From Paulinella micropora (lineage: Eukaryota; Cercozoa; Imbricatea; Euglyphida), in the NCBI GenBank assembly GCA_009731375.1, contig BJOX01000303.1, forward strand, positions 128,750-192,749: DNA of 64,000 bases, in the 5' to 3' direction. Below, piece after piece: positions 10,562 through 20,636 of the stretch. Positions within the stretch are counted from its first letter, which is position 1, and the number at the start of each line of letters is the position of its first letter. The translations under genes were made by a program, and so were the position numbers. The notes below the pieces were generated by a model that saw only the letters and a program-made list of their open reading frames with translations, did not search any database and was not told where the DNA came from.

Positions 10562-10960
10562 ATGGCACGCACCAAGCAAACAGCTCGTATCTCTACCGGC
10601 GGCCCAGCCGCCGGGAAGAAGCCAGGGGCCGCGCACACGAACGTGTGTAAAAAGCGCAGGGTGGCCACAGAGGTTGAAAATCAAGGCGAGCAGCGAGCAC
10701 CTCAACGGGAGCCTGGAGCTTCAACTAACAGGTAACTACTGGTATCACCCTTGCGCCTTGGAACACCTCAAGCAGAAGTTGGCCGAGGTGGAAAAGCAAG
10801 CGTTGGCAGCTTACGAAGAGAGTCCATGCGCCAGCTGCACAGAACCGACGACGCGGACGAGATCCGGGCTCAACTGGAACAGTGGCGGCAGGAGCCGGAA
10901 TCAGCCGTACTGACCTCTGTGCTGGTGCAGGGCCAAGACGACGACGACGAGTCTGGCTAA
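10562..10960 (+). CDS. Histone H3 tail-like protein with Lys9 replaced by Ile
   Basis: The protein starts MARTKQTARISTGG, matching the conserved H3 tail ARTKQTARKSTGG except that Lys9 is Ile; Lys14 is Pro. A basic stretch (CKKRRVATE) follows. No H3 histone fold is present: the rest is a different, helical and acidic domain. It is read in two further frames, one with HPCALEHLKQKLAEVEKQA and one with IRAQLEQWRQE ending DDDDESG. The frame changes lie near the A-run at 10677-10680 and near 10845-10855, so one gene of about 130 residues with two single-base indels is likely. The unspliced first frame alone ends at 10735 (57 residues). Known: the H3 tail is the substrate of Lys4 and Lys9 methyltransferases, and Lys-to-Met/Ile H3 peptides can inhibit such enzymes. 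Inferred: a chromatin decoy encoded by the virus. Confidence 0.75.
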
Positions 10961-11272
10961 GGAGAAGAAAGGGAGCCAGGATAGCCGCCTTCCAAGACAG
11001 CCGGAAAACAAGTAGGGTCGGGGCTTTTGCCTTGGTCGGGGAGCCAAGCGCCGTCGGGCTTAGCCAGGGGACAGGCCGGGAGTTTGTGCGGGGGGACGCC
11101 TCCGCCGTGCGCTAGCCAGCCCAGCGTTGTATGGGGCAGGACGGGGGGGCTTTGCCGCTCTTGTCCACCGCCAGTTCTGAATAGAAAAACCATCTTTTTT
11201 TAAAATAGTCATTGTTTTTGCGTTCTGCTTGTGCACTAGCTACGAGTAGTAGTAGTAGGTTTTAGGTGCCTT
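10961..11272. other. Intergenic spacer
   Basis: GC-rich spacer between the histone-tail gene and the converging F-box gene. It ends in an AT-rich segment (11180-11272) that could contain 3'-end signals for both. No gene seen. Confidence 0.5.
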
Positions 11273-12382
11273 TCAGTTTTTTTGCATTAAACGTGTGAGA
11301 CGATTGCTTGATTCTGCCAGGCTGGTAGCTAGCCGCTGTTGGAAAAGGGGGAGAGGCACCCCGACGAGGTCGGTCTCCTCGTTGCGGAGGACCTCTTCTA
11401 TTGCACTCAGAGCCTCCTGCACCATGGGGTGCTGGCGTTCTGTCGGTACCAGGTACGTCTGGCGGAGCACTGGCAGCTTTGGGTGCTGTGGCTCGACCGA
11501 TTCCCAGTAACGCGTAGCGTACTCTACATCCAGGCACTTGGCTATGTCTTGTGTCTGAGCTGGGTCCAGGTGCCGTAGCAAGGAAAGCTCTGCCGGCGGC
11601 CGCGTGTGCATACACACTCGGTCGAGCAGCCAGCGGAGGGTATCATAACTGACAAAGACTCTGGCTTGTTGTTCGATGTAAGTCCTGACTTGCACATTGT
11701 TCCAGTTTTCGTCGACCTCATCGTCGTCGCCATTCGGCAGTAGCCACGTCTTGCAAGCTCTTAGCACTGTTTGTTTTCCGCCTCCTCCCCGGGCCAAGCA
11801 CAGGTCGACTCGCACACCTATTTTCCGGCCGTCGATCCGAGACGAGGTCCCGTCGATCAGAGACGAGATCTCAAGCGAAGCCTGTTAGTCAGGCGATGCG
11901 TCGCCGGGGGGCTTTTCATGGTTGAGCGCTGTGGCAAGATTTTCGAGGACGACTGTCCGCTCGTCCTCCAGAGCGTAACCAACCGGCGCGCTCCTTTCGA
12001 TCAGGTGGTTGTTCTGCTCGTAACGCTTGGCTTCAGCTCGTAAACGTTGCCGAGTCTTGACGTCAAGCTCTGCTAGCATGCCACGGCTGCTTAGCGCCAG
12101 GTTGTGCAGATCAGTCGGGGTGGTGTGGTCCAGCGCCGCTAAGACTGCTTGGGGCAGCAGATCAAACCCCTTTTTAGCTGGTTGCGGTGCTGGGAGGGTC
12201 GAACCTGGCGGTGTCAAGGTACTGACGGGGGGCGCGCCTACTCCCCGCGGGCCAGGGCTTGGCTCACTAGCGGCCTCTGGTGGTGATACCACGGGGGGGA
12301 CGGCGCCCAACCTCCGCCTTTTTGTCAGCCCGCATCTCCCGCACGCCTGATCATCGCTCCCGCGCTGCCGGCTGTGGATCAT
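11273..12382 (-). pseudogene. F-box-like protein with an in-frame stop
   Basis: The N-terminal half (12382-11888) has a CGRCGLTKRRRLG segment, a Pro-rich linker, and an F-box-like motif: FDLLPQAVLAALDH, then LHNLALSSRGM, matching the LPxxVLxxIL...DLxxLxxVSR pattern of domains that bind Skp1 in SCF ubiquitin ligases. A TAA (11885-11887) follows ALNHEKPPGDASPD. The same frame stays open for another 200 codons with natural-looking protein (LARGGGGKQTV, RTYIEQQARVFVSYDTLRWLL). I read it as one gene of about 369 residues with a nonsense change; two genes is the alternative, but the second half has no ATG near its beginning. The C-terminal domain was not recognised. Confidence 0.55.
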
Positions 12383-12716
12383 GCGTCCTGGCTGTACTCT
12401 TTAGGAGACGACGCGGCGAGAGAAAGCTGTTCTGCTTGCCCTCGCTCCTCTCCCTCACTCCTCGCCCGCCCAGGCTACCTCTCTCCCCCCTGCCGCCTCC
12501 CTTGCCGCCCGCCCCGTGCGCGCTGGCATAGGCAGACGTTTTCTCTGCAGATAAAGGAAAGAAACGCTGGCAGGACGCGCGCCATGGACCCCCTCCTCGA
12601 AAGACTTCCGCCCCGCACAAACGTGTAGACGATAACACCACTGGCTCCAATCAGCGGCCGGCCAAGCGTCGTTGCCAAGGGCCTCTGGCTAGCAGAAGAT
12701 TTACGTGGTGATTACC
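12383..12716. other. CT-rich divergent spacer
   Basis: Pyrimidine-rich, GC-rich spacer between the divergent F-box gene and the next plus-strand gene; probably their promoter region. The ORFs overlapping it have biased Arg/Gly/Pro composition and no conservation to support them. Confidence 0.45.
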
Positions 12717-13799
12717 ATGGGGCTGGTTGGTTCGTGTTTGCCGGCGCTAGCCCGAGCTTACCTGGGCACACAGGACACACAGAAGGATGCGGAGAAGGCG
12801 GAGCACCTCTGGTACGTTCCACAGTGCGAAGAAGAGAAATCTGTCGTGCTGCAAGAATAGAGAAGTCAAGGGCTGAAGCTTTCGGGCAAGATTAAGGGTT
12901 GGTCGGCCATGCAGTGGTCAGTCCCCAAAGCATATCTAGAGCGTTTACAGCACGATTTTGAAGTAATCGTGATAGAAGTGGGGGTTGGGGGCCTGCTCGA
13001 GTACCGGCGGGGTTACAGTGAGCTGGAGCTCCTCTTTCTGTCACAAGAGCTGTCCCGATTTCTGAAACTGAGCTTTGAGGTGGTAGGGGTGGGCTGCGAC
13101 TTGCACGCCGCTCCTAGCCAAGCAGTGCGGGAGTTCAGGGAATGGTGTGCTCTCAGGCACGCGTCCGCCGCGCTACTGTCTCCGTGGCCGGCGGCGCCGT
13201 GGATAGAAAGATTCCTTTCTCTTCTTTTTTCCACACCTGAACTAAATACTGCATTGCTAGCGCAGGGGCAACACCTCCGTTTTTTCGGTAAGGCGTACGT
13301 CTGTCGTAAGGCGGCCTTTGACCCCGTGGGTACAGGACCTAGCAGGCTTGGCGCAGTGATTGAGACCCAGTTGGATTCATGTTTCGGCCGCGGCTTCCTG
13401 AGTGCAAAACCCTTGCTACAGGAAATCATGAACATGAGCAACAACCGCCCGGGGTTACAAGAACTGTTTCGCTACCTGGGCGGATATTTTTCCATAACCA
13501 TCACAGACGGCAGGGCCTCATCGTTTCCTTTGCCGGACGGGCCCGCGCAGCACGCCATGTCCTTCCTGGACGGAAAAGATACAGGTGTGCTCAGCGAAAC
13601 ATCGCGGCCCTTCCCCCAGCGGAATACACAAGTCCAGGAAAACGCGGACCGCGAGCCAAATAGCAAGGCCGTGCAACTCGCCGAAGAATACAAGCCCCCA
13701 CCGCCGGGCGGAGGACGCTTCGAGTGGGAAAAGCGTATTCTCAGCGAGCCCGTTGCAGGCAGCCGCGGGGTCCACTGGACGGCTCTGGTTCGAGTGTAG
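12717..13799 (+). pseudogene. Unrecognised protein with myristoylation-like N-terminus, one in-frame stop
   Basis: ATG at 12717 begins MGLVGSCLPALARAYLG: Gly2 with Ser6 fits an N-myristoylation signal and Cys7 could be palmitoylated. The frame has one TAG (12858-12860), then continues in the same frame into the long ORF from 12909. That part contains a segment (VIVIEVGVGG, then RRGYSELELLFLSQEL) weakly reminiscent of a PX phosphoinositide-binding domain, and a C-terminal Pro-rich tail. The function is not recognised; membrane attachment is inferred only from the N-terminus. Start at 12909 without the N-terminal part is the alternative. Confidence 0.5.
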
Positions 13800-14095
13800 G
13801 TGGACTACCGACAACCGCCGAAGTCATGCTGGTGAAGGTATTCCAGAACGGATTCCAAGGGACAGTGCTCAGAGCGATGCTCACACCCAGATCGGAGGTT
13901 AGTATTACGGACCCACAGATAAACGAATGGGTTAAAGTGCGCGTCCGGGATTATGCATGTGCCAATGCGCATCACTGGCTGACTCCTATTACTCGACAGC
14001 AAGTGCTGACATGTTCTCCCCTTAGAGACGCACACGATATCTACACACCGCAACCACACTGGATGAGCAGGGTGTTCAGCCTAGGGAGCCAGTAA
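13724..14095 (+). CDS. Unrecognised ORF, probably the 3' part of the preceding gene
   Basis: From about 13825 this frame has ordinary protein character (AEVMLVKVFQNGFQGTV, EWVKVRVRDYACANAHHW, ending SRVFSLGSQ), while the preceding ORF ends at 13799 in the other frame. A one-base indel around 13750-13800 would join the two. If separate, its start is unclear. No family recognised. Confidence 0.4.
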   Translation: MGKAYSQRARCRQPRGPLDGSGSSVGGLPTTAEVMLVKVFQNGFQGTVLRAMLTPRSEVSITDPQINEWVKVRVRDYACANAHHWLTPITRQQVLTCSPLRDAHDIYTPQPHWMSRVFSLGSQ

Positions 14096-14118
14096 CCCCC
14101 TTACTTTCCAGGTCATTT

Positions 14119-14272
14119 TATCTGAGGTTTAGCACGCTGCACTGCTTTCGGGGCCTGCACCCCCCTTTTGTCTGAGAGGTTTAGCACGCTGTAATGCTTT
14201 CGGGGCTTGGACCCCCTTTTTTCTGAGGTTTAGCACGCTGTACCGCCCTCGGGGCTGGCACGCGCCCTTTAA
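14119..14272. repeat. Three tandem repeats of about 52 bp
   Basis: Three imperfect units each containing GAGGTTTAGCACGCTG, then CTTTCGGGGC and a C-run. It sits between converging genes. The C-run followed by T-run could form 3'-end structures, but no function can be shown. Confidence 0.8.
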
Positions 14273-14539
14273 TGTGCACACAAGTTCCGCGCCAGAGCGC
14301 CGAACCTGCTTCAACACGAAAAAGGAAAAGCCTCCTCGGCCCTTTCGATTGTAATAATTTGGCCTTCTTCTTCCTTGTCGTCCTTCCGTCCGTCAGTAGA
14401 CGAAGTGAGCTGGGGGTGGCCCTCCTGCCTGCGCGCGCAGGCTAAACCACACCTGCTTTGTCGAAGACCGGCTGAGCTCTTGTCAGCCCACGTCCTCGAC
14501 AGAAGCTGCCGGCGCGTGTGCACGGCCCCCCTGCTCTGG

Positions 14540-16177
14540 CTACCCCTCGGCCGGGGCCAGCGCCCGCCGGCAGGCCGCCTCCAGCAGCGCCTCGTCGTCC
14601 TGGCAGTACAGGCTGACCTGCCACAAGGCACCTCCGACCAGGCGCTGCACGCGTGGGGGAGACTGGCCGTCGTGCGCCGCCCGGTAGCCAGTCGCCGCGT
14701 ACTTGCCGGCCCTGATCAGCAGCCGGGTGAGCTCGGCGCCCCTGGGCGCGGGCGCCGGCACCAATTCCAGCAGGACCTCGGTCAAGCCCAGCTCCACCAG
14801 CAGGATCTCGGTCAAACCCAGCGCCGGGGCTCGCGGGGCCAGGGTGCCAGAGCCAGGCGCCGGCTCGCCCCCGGCCGGCTCTGTCCCGGCCGGCTCGACC
14901 GGCGCTCCCTCGGGGCGGGCCTCCGCCCTGGCCGACTCGTCCGGCGGTGCGCCGCCGGGCGCCGGCAGCGCCGCGTGGCCGCCCAGCGCCTGCTCAAACG
15001 TGGCACAAACCCCCGCGCGCTGTAGCAGCGCAAGCGCCCGCCTGACGTTGTTCCGTCGCTCGTCACTGACGAACATGACGTCGCGGGCGTCCAGCGCCAG
15101 CCCCCCTCCTGCAGCTGTTGCTGGTACAAATCCACGGCGGTCTGGTACACGCGGAAGACGGCCTGCTGGTTGGCCACCACGCTTTCGCACCTGCGCTGCA
15201 GTTGCTTCTGTTCCAGGGCCCAGCCGGCCTCCAGCTGCTTCTGTTCCAGGGCCCAGCCTGCCTCCAGTGCTTCGCGCCTGAGCTGCAGCTGCTTCTGTTT
15301 CAGGGACCAGCCGGCCTCCAGTGCTGCCAGCTCTTCTTCGCAAACCGCGCGCTTGAGGAGGGCTAAATCCCGCTTCGCCTCCAGCAACTCTCGCTCCGAC
15401 TCTAGCATTTTCAAGCACCGCCGCTTCACGGCCGGCTCCGCTACCTCCTGCGGCGGTGGTGGTGGCACCTCGACCGCACCTGCTGCCTGTACAGCGGCCA
15501 GCGCCGACGTGACCGTCGGCGCAGCGGTAGGCAGCGCGGGCTGCAGCGTGCTCACCCCCGCCAGCAGCTCGCGCCTGGTAGCCTCCGACAGCTCCTGCCG
15601 CCTGAAGGGGCAGGGCTTGTTCCAACTCGTGGTCGCCCGCACAGGCGCGAGTCGCGAGGTTGGCTTGTTCATGCTGAATACGCCGGGCCTGCGGCCCGGG
15701 CAGCAATGGCAAGATCTTCAGCAGGTCACAGAACCGGTAACAATCAATAGCGATACCCATCTTCCCGTCCGCACGCCTGAAGGCTATCTTTTTCGACAAA
15801 AAAACATTTTGTTTTTCGGTCAGTTTCTCTTTCAGTCGGTCGTAATCCACTCTTGCCGCTGTCATAGAGCAATTCCTGAAAGCGGCAATGACGTCGGTGA
15901 TCGCATAGAAACCTTCTTGCTGGCGCTGGATAGTTTTCTTCAGGGTTTCTTCACTCAGGCCCATGAGCAAGGGGTTGTCTTGGATCGCGGCGTTGGTGGC
16001 AACCGATGCAACCGCGCGCGGTGACTGCGCGTCAGCGGAAATCTGCCCCTCAACCTCACTGTCGTCTGTCTCACTCCCAGACGACGAGGACTCCACCGCC
16101 GTGGGCTCGGCGGAAGGACGACGGCGCTGGGCACGCGTCCGCATCTTGGCGGACAGCTCGCTCAGCCGGTTCTGCAT
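14540..16177 (-). pseudogene. Bro-N/KilA-like protein with coiled coil, two frameshifts
   Basis: Start at 16177 (MQNRLSELSAKMRTRAQ, basic then Ser-rich acidic). A domain of about 100 residues follows: FYAITDVIAAF, then FLSKKIAFRRADGKMGIAI, CYRFCDLL and LPGPQARRIQHEQANLATRA. This resembles the Bro-N-like module common in large DNA viruses of protists (DNA binding, low certainty on the name). The reading then shifts frame near 15605 into a Gln/Leu coiled coil with repeated ALEAGWALEQKQL units, and again near 15115 into an Ala/Pro-rich C-terminal part ending at 14540. Conserved-looking C-terminal codons in another frame to 14311 (KDDKEEEGQIITIERAEEAF) hint at a longer original protein. A paralogue lies at 16762-17828. 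Confidence 0.5.
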
Positions 16178-16280
16178 CGGTACCACGCCGTGCGCGGGCT
16201 TGTGGGGCGGCTGCACGCACGCGGCCCACGGAGGAGTGCGGGGAGCAGGGGGGGGCGGCGGTGTGCGGCGGGCCTCCCAC

Positions 16281-16460
16281 CTCCCCACCCGGCGCAAGCC
16301 CGCGGGCGGCGGCGTGCAGCAGGCTCCTCCTCCCACCCGGCGCAAGCACGCGGGCAGCGGCGTGCAGCAGGCTCCTCTTCCCACCCGGCACAAGCCCGTG
16401 GGCGGCGGGGGGAGTACGGGCGGCGGCGTGCAGCAGGCTCCCCCTCCCACCCGCGGCCGT
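16281..16460. repeat. GC-rich tandem repeat, about 50-bp unit
   Basis: Four imperfect units carrying CACCCGGCGCAAGC and GGCGGCGTGCAGCAGGCTCC lie upstream of the Bro-N-like gene. ORFs here are shadows of the repeat. From 16461 to 16761 I see no gene. Confidence 0.75.
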
Positions 16461-16761
16461 TTTTTGGAGCCCCTTCCTCAACTCCCTTTTCTCGACAGCG
16501 TGCCTCCGCACAGATCCTGGATGACCTCGAGCAGCCAAGGTGGCGGGCCGCCAGGGAGACTGCCGCGAGCTAGGCTTGGATTAGGCCAGGCTCTATTCTC
16601 TCTGCGGCGGGCCCGCACAACTCGCGGACGAGCACCGCCCTTGCCAGGGAGCGGACCGAGCTTAGAGAAAGAGCTCTTGCCGCGGCCGGCCATTACTGAA
16701 TCTTGCTTAGGAAGCAGGAAAGAATCTAAGACTTTACTAAAGAAAAGGACCGCAGACTAAG

Positions 16762-17828
16762 CTATAACATTTTCATGTCGTCCAAGGTAAGCTGCAGCTT
16801 GGTCTTCTTGTGGATATACTTGGCAAACAGGATCGCAGTGCGTGCGATGGTATTTCCTACAGCAGCAGCCCGCAAAGGCCAAGACAACAAAAAGGAGATG
16901 TACCAAGATACTGAGACTTGGCAGGCATCCACCACAAAGACAACGCGGAATCGAACGTCGCCTGTATCAGGGTATAATTTCGCGGATGATCAGGACCGTT
17001 AGCAGATTCAGGGGTAACATATGGTCAATGTGAAAATGAGTTTTTTGAATGCCTGTCAAATCACAGTTTCGTAAACATGCACCTCGACCGCACCTGCCGC
17101 CTGTACGGCGGCCAGCACCGGCGTGACCGTCGGCGCAGCGGTAGGCAGCGCGGGCTGCAGCGTGCTCACCCCCGCCAGCAGCTCGTACTCGGTAGCCTCC
17201 GACACGTCCTGCCGCCTTAGGGGCAGGGCCTGTTCCAACTCGTGGTCGCCCGCACAAGCACGAGTCGCGAGGTTGGCTTGTTCATGCTGAATACGCCTGG
17301 CCTGCGGCCCGGGCATTTTCATCAGGTCGCAGAAACGGTAACAATCAATAGCGATACCCATCTTTCCGTCAGCGCGCTTGAAAGAAATTTTCTTTGACAG
17401 GACCGCAAGATTAGGTTCCGTCAGTTTCTGCTTCAATCTTTCATAGTCCTGTCTAGCAGCCTTGGTCGAATAGCCCTTGAGGGCCGCGATGGCGTCGGTA
17501 ATTACATAGAAACCAGCTTGCTGGCGTTGAATAGTTTTCTTTAGGATTTCTTCACTGAGGCCCATAGGCAAGGGATTGTCTTGGATTGCGCCATTGTGGT
17601 GCCACCCGAAGCCACCGCGCGTGGCGGCTGGGCTGCGACCACTGCAACCTCCTCCCCGAGCTCGCCGTCCTCTGTCTCGCTCCCAGAAGACGAGGACTCC
17701 CCCATCGTGGGCTCGGGCTCGGCGGAAGGGTGACGGCGCTGGGCACGCGTCCGCATCTTGGCGGACAGCTCGCTCAGCCGGTTCTGCATCGGTACCACGC
17801 CGTGCGCGGGCTTGTGGGGCGGCTGCAC
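16762..17828 (-). pseudogene. Bro-N-like and HNH-like chimeric paralogue
   Basis: The 5' part (17828-17076) is a close paralogue of the gene at 16177: same MQNRLSELSAKMRTRAQRR start, same FYVITDAIAAL...KKISFKRADGKMGIAIDCYRF domain, with one frameshift near 17570. Similarity ends near 17076. The remainder matches the HNH-like gene at 17893-18693: HFHIDHMLP, then in a shifted frame GPDHPRNYTL, and finally in another frame ARTAILFAKYIHKK ending TLDDMKML. H-I-D-H followed by G-P-x-H-P-x-N is the arrangement of HNH nucleases. It may be a fusion by recombination between family members, or a genuine two-domain gene with three indels. Confidence 0.45.
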
Positions 17829-17892
17829 GAATGTTGCTTAGGAAGCAGCAGAAACACGAAGGCTTTAATAAAGAAAAGGAGCGCAGACAGAG

Positions 17893-18693
17893 CTAAAACA
17901 TCTCCATGTCGTCCAAGGTGACCTGCAGCTTGGCCTTCGTGTGGATGTACTCAGCAAACAGGATCGCAGCGCGGGCGGCCGTGTTGCCTACCAGAGCAAC
18001 TCGCATAGGCCAATACTACACAGAGGAGAGGTACCCATATACTGAGCCCTGGCAGGCATCCGCCAAGACGAAAACGCGGGATCGAATATCGCCGGCATGA
18101 GTGCATAATTCCGCGGATGCTCAGGACCGCCGGCGGATTCAGGAATGACATGGCCAATGTGAAAGCGAAGCTTCTGGATGCCTGCCCCAGCCACAGCCAC
18201 CTCAGCAACCCGCACTGTCGGCAAGCATGGCACGCACTCTACCCCCTCTCTGTGTACCATTCTCGTCAAACTAGTCTCTGAAATAGATGCTGCGGCGGTG
18301 CTCTAGGACCCAGCGCCGTACCAGGGAACGCGACATGAAGCGCCTCTCGTTCGTCAGGGGCCTGACAAATCCCAGATACATTGGTTGTGTGTCTATTTCG
18401 ACATCGAAATGGAGGCCGCGTATGGAGTTCTCGGTGGCCCGCAGGTGATCGGCACCAGTAAGAGCAGAGATATCGCTGCCATCCAGACAGGGGGCCCCGC
18501 CGCCGACAAGTAGCGGGGAATGGCAGGCACGAGCTCTGCCCGACGGTCGCTGCCTAGCCTGCCGTGAGCTCTGAACGTGTTCTCTCTCGCTGTCTCCTGC
18601 CACGACGCCCTCTCCCCCGTGGTCGGAACACCACGGCTCTGCCGTGGGCTTGGCCTCGGCGGCAGAGCGACGGCACTGCGCACGGGTCTGCAT
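17893..18693 (-). pseudogene. HNH-like nuclease family gene, frameshifted
   Basis: Starts MQTRAQCRRSAAEAKPTAEP, sharing the N-terminal MxTRAQ motif of the two Bro-N-like genes. An unrecognised domain follows (LHFDVEIDTQPMYLGFVRPL, SLVRRWVLEHRRSIYF) and then a TAG. After a frame change comes an HNH-like core (LRFHIGHVIPESAGGPEHPRNYAL) and in a third frame the C-terminus AARAAILFAEYIHTKAKLQ to TLDDMEMF at 17893. Comparing the two copies, most differences are third-position or conservative in these frames, which supports them as coding. Asp of the usual D-H pair is Gly here (HIGH), so this copy may be inactive. Confidence 0.45.
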
Positions 18694-18719
18694 TCTGGCT
18701 GCCAGCGTACGGAGGCATT

Positions 18720-18855
18720 GGGGGCCCGGGGGGAGCGTGCCGGGCGGCGGGGGGCCGGGGGCGGGGCCGGGGGGAGCGTGCCGGGCGGCGGGTCGGGCAC
18801 GCGCACGGGGGCGGGGCCGCACACCACCGCCCCCCCCCCGGGGGGGGGGGGGGCT
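18720..18855. repeat. G/C-rich low-complexity tract
   Basis: Repeated GGGGGGAGCGTGCCGGGCGG units and a C10/G14 inverted pair around 18831-18853. From 18856 to 19187 I see no supportable gene. Confidence 0.75.
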
Positions 18856-19187
18856 CTTGCGTTCCTGCACCCCGCTAATACACTTACCGGATGGCCTCAG
18901 CGGCCAGGCGCTGCATGTGCGGGGGGTGTCTCTGCCCGTGGGTGAGTGGACATAATACCTGCTCTCTCTGCCGCTTCCAGCTCCCGACGGAAACCTCCTC
19001 TCTGGCAGTGGGCGGCGGACCTGTCGGTGTCTAGTAGCGTTCACAGAGATCATATTATGACTTCTTGAGATGGAAAGGGCGCGGAAGAGTGAAGAAAGGA
19101 TTACAAAACTGGACCACGCTTTTTTACTGTTAGATTTCCCTTTGTTTAATCGTTTTTTTTTATTAGAAATACAATATTGGCAGACTA

Positions 19188-19987
19188 TTAAACAATTATC
19201 ATAGGAAGCCGACGTAGGTACCAGGCGCGTGCACTCAGCCCGTGCTGCATTTCGCTTTGGTTCTTCCACAGCTCGCTTGGTGCCATCTTCATGCTGTGCT
19301 TGTAGCTGACCTCTCCTTTCACGTCAAAGACTAGCTTGCCCGTAGTTAAATATTGTGAACGTGGGCTTACTGACCGTATGTCGACTGCTACCGCCTCCAC
19401 GGGAGCCTCAGCTTCTTCCGCTGGCCAGGCCCAGTCTGGCAGCGTAAACACCCTACTGTCAGCTCTGGCAATACGCAGACCCTCAAGGTCGACGTGAACA
19501 CAAGCTCCAATCAGGTGAACTGTAGCGCGGTGGTATTTCGACAGCTCCACGCCGTTGGCCTTCAGCTCTGCCTCAGGTACTTGATAGGTAGTTCGCGCAC
19601 CACGCAGACAAGTCGAGCCGTCTCGTAGCGCAGCGCCGCCAGCTCCTGGTCGCGCTCGTCAGCACACGGCACCAGTTCCAGCCGCAGACCCGGGGCTAGG
19701 ATAGCCGACAGGTCCGCGCAGACCCGCAGTGCGTTGATATCCGTCTCGATTGCGCGGTAGGCCTGCGCCGCGCTCTCGCCCGCCGAGCTGGGCAGAGCGA
19801 CCTCGAAACACCCTGCGCCCAACACAAAGGCGCTGCCGCGCAGCCCCACAGTGCCACTCAACTCCAACCGCAACCAGCCGTCGGCCCCGTGCCTGTCAGG
19901 TCGAGCCGCAGTTCCTGGCGTGGTCCCGTGCACAGCCTCTTGCGGGCGGGCTCCTCTGTACAGCTAGCGTTTTCAGTAGATGGTGCG
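19188..19987 (-). pseudogene. Unrecognised viral protein, 5' end lost at the retroelement junction
   Basis: Three overlapping frames join into one protein: STENASCTEEPARKRLC (basic, possibly a nuclear signal), then LRLELSGTVGLRGSAFVLG (19933-19562), then ELKANGVELSKYHRATVH onward to 19188. The frame changes lie at the G-run near 19880 and near 19570. The 5' end is cut by the Ty3/gypsy fragment at about 19988. Beta-rich, no family recognised. Confidence 0.45.
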
Positions 19988-20617
19988 GCGTAACGATAAT
20001 TCAAAAGGGACATCAAGCACTCCTCTTGGCAGTGTCTGAATGGTCCACGCAGTGTAATCCTTGTCTCTGGGAGTAATTGTATCATCCCATGTCTCGAGAC
20101 TTTTTGCGTCTTTATATACTGGCAGATAATGTCTTGCCTTTGGAACCTCAACCGGGTCCATACTTCTCCAGAACTGGGGTATCGGTTGTATTATTTTTGC
20201 GGCTGATGATATTTTGAGTGTCCGTGTGACACGCATCTGTCGTGGGACCGCCACGACCCGCATCAAGTATAAGTCTGAGAGAGTGTCATCAGCGACATGT
20301 TGTTCCGCTGGTCTCATCAGATAGAAAACATTTTTCACCCATGCGATGGTTGCTATCGCATCGCCTTCCTTCCATCGCTCATGGACAATCTCAACGTTGC
20401 CCGCGTTTGGGTCAGTGTCCGTCCCCTCCTCCTCCTGGTGGACGTCCTTTGATCCCATCGACCTCATCGCCTTCCTCGGTTGGTCGTTGATAAGATCATT
20501 CCGCGCTCTCCTTAGCTGCGCCTCTGTGATCTTCTCCTTCTTTCCGCTATGCTCTCGCGGAGACTTGGACTGAGTCCCCACCGCGCTTATGCGGTCAGTC
20601 TTCTCCTTACTGTCCAC
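19988..20617 (-). CDS. Retroelement ORF downstream of integrase, function unknown
   Basis: ORF starting at 20617 (MDSKEKTDRISAVG), only 20 bases after the integrase stop. It is charged at the N-terminus and ordinary globular later (WVKNVFYLMRPAEQ, FWRSMDPVEVPKARHYLPVY). The last residues run over the junction into viral sequence, so its true end is lost. It may be an accessory ORF of this element family; no envelope-type signal peptide or membrane segment is seen. Confidence 0.5.
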
Positions 20618-20636
20618 CTCATCTCCTCCTTCTCAG

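Noticed and set aside
10562-10735. A host histone H3 gene
   Set aside because: Only the first 13 or so residues match. The H3 fold is absent and the neighbours are viral genes.
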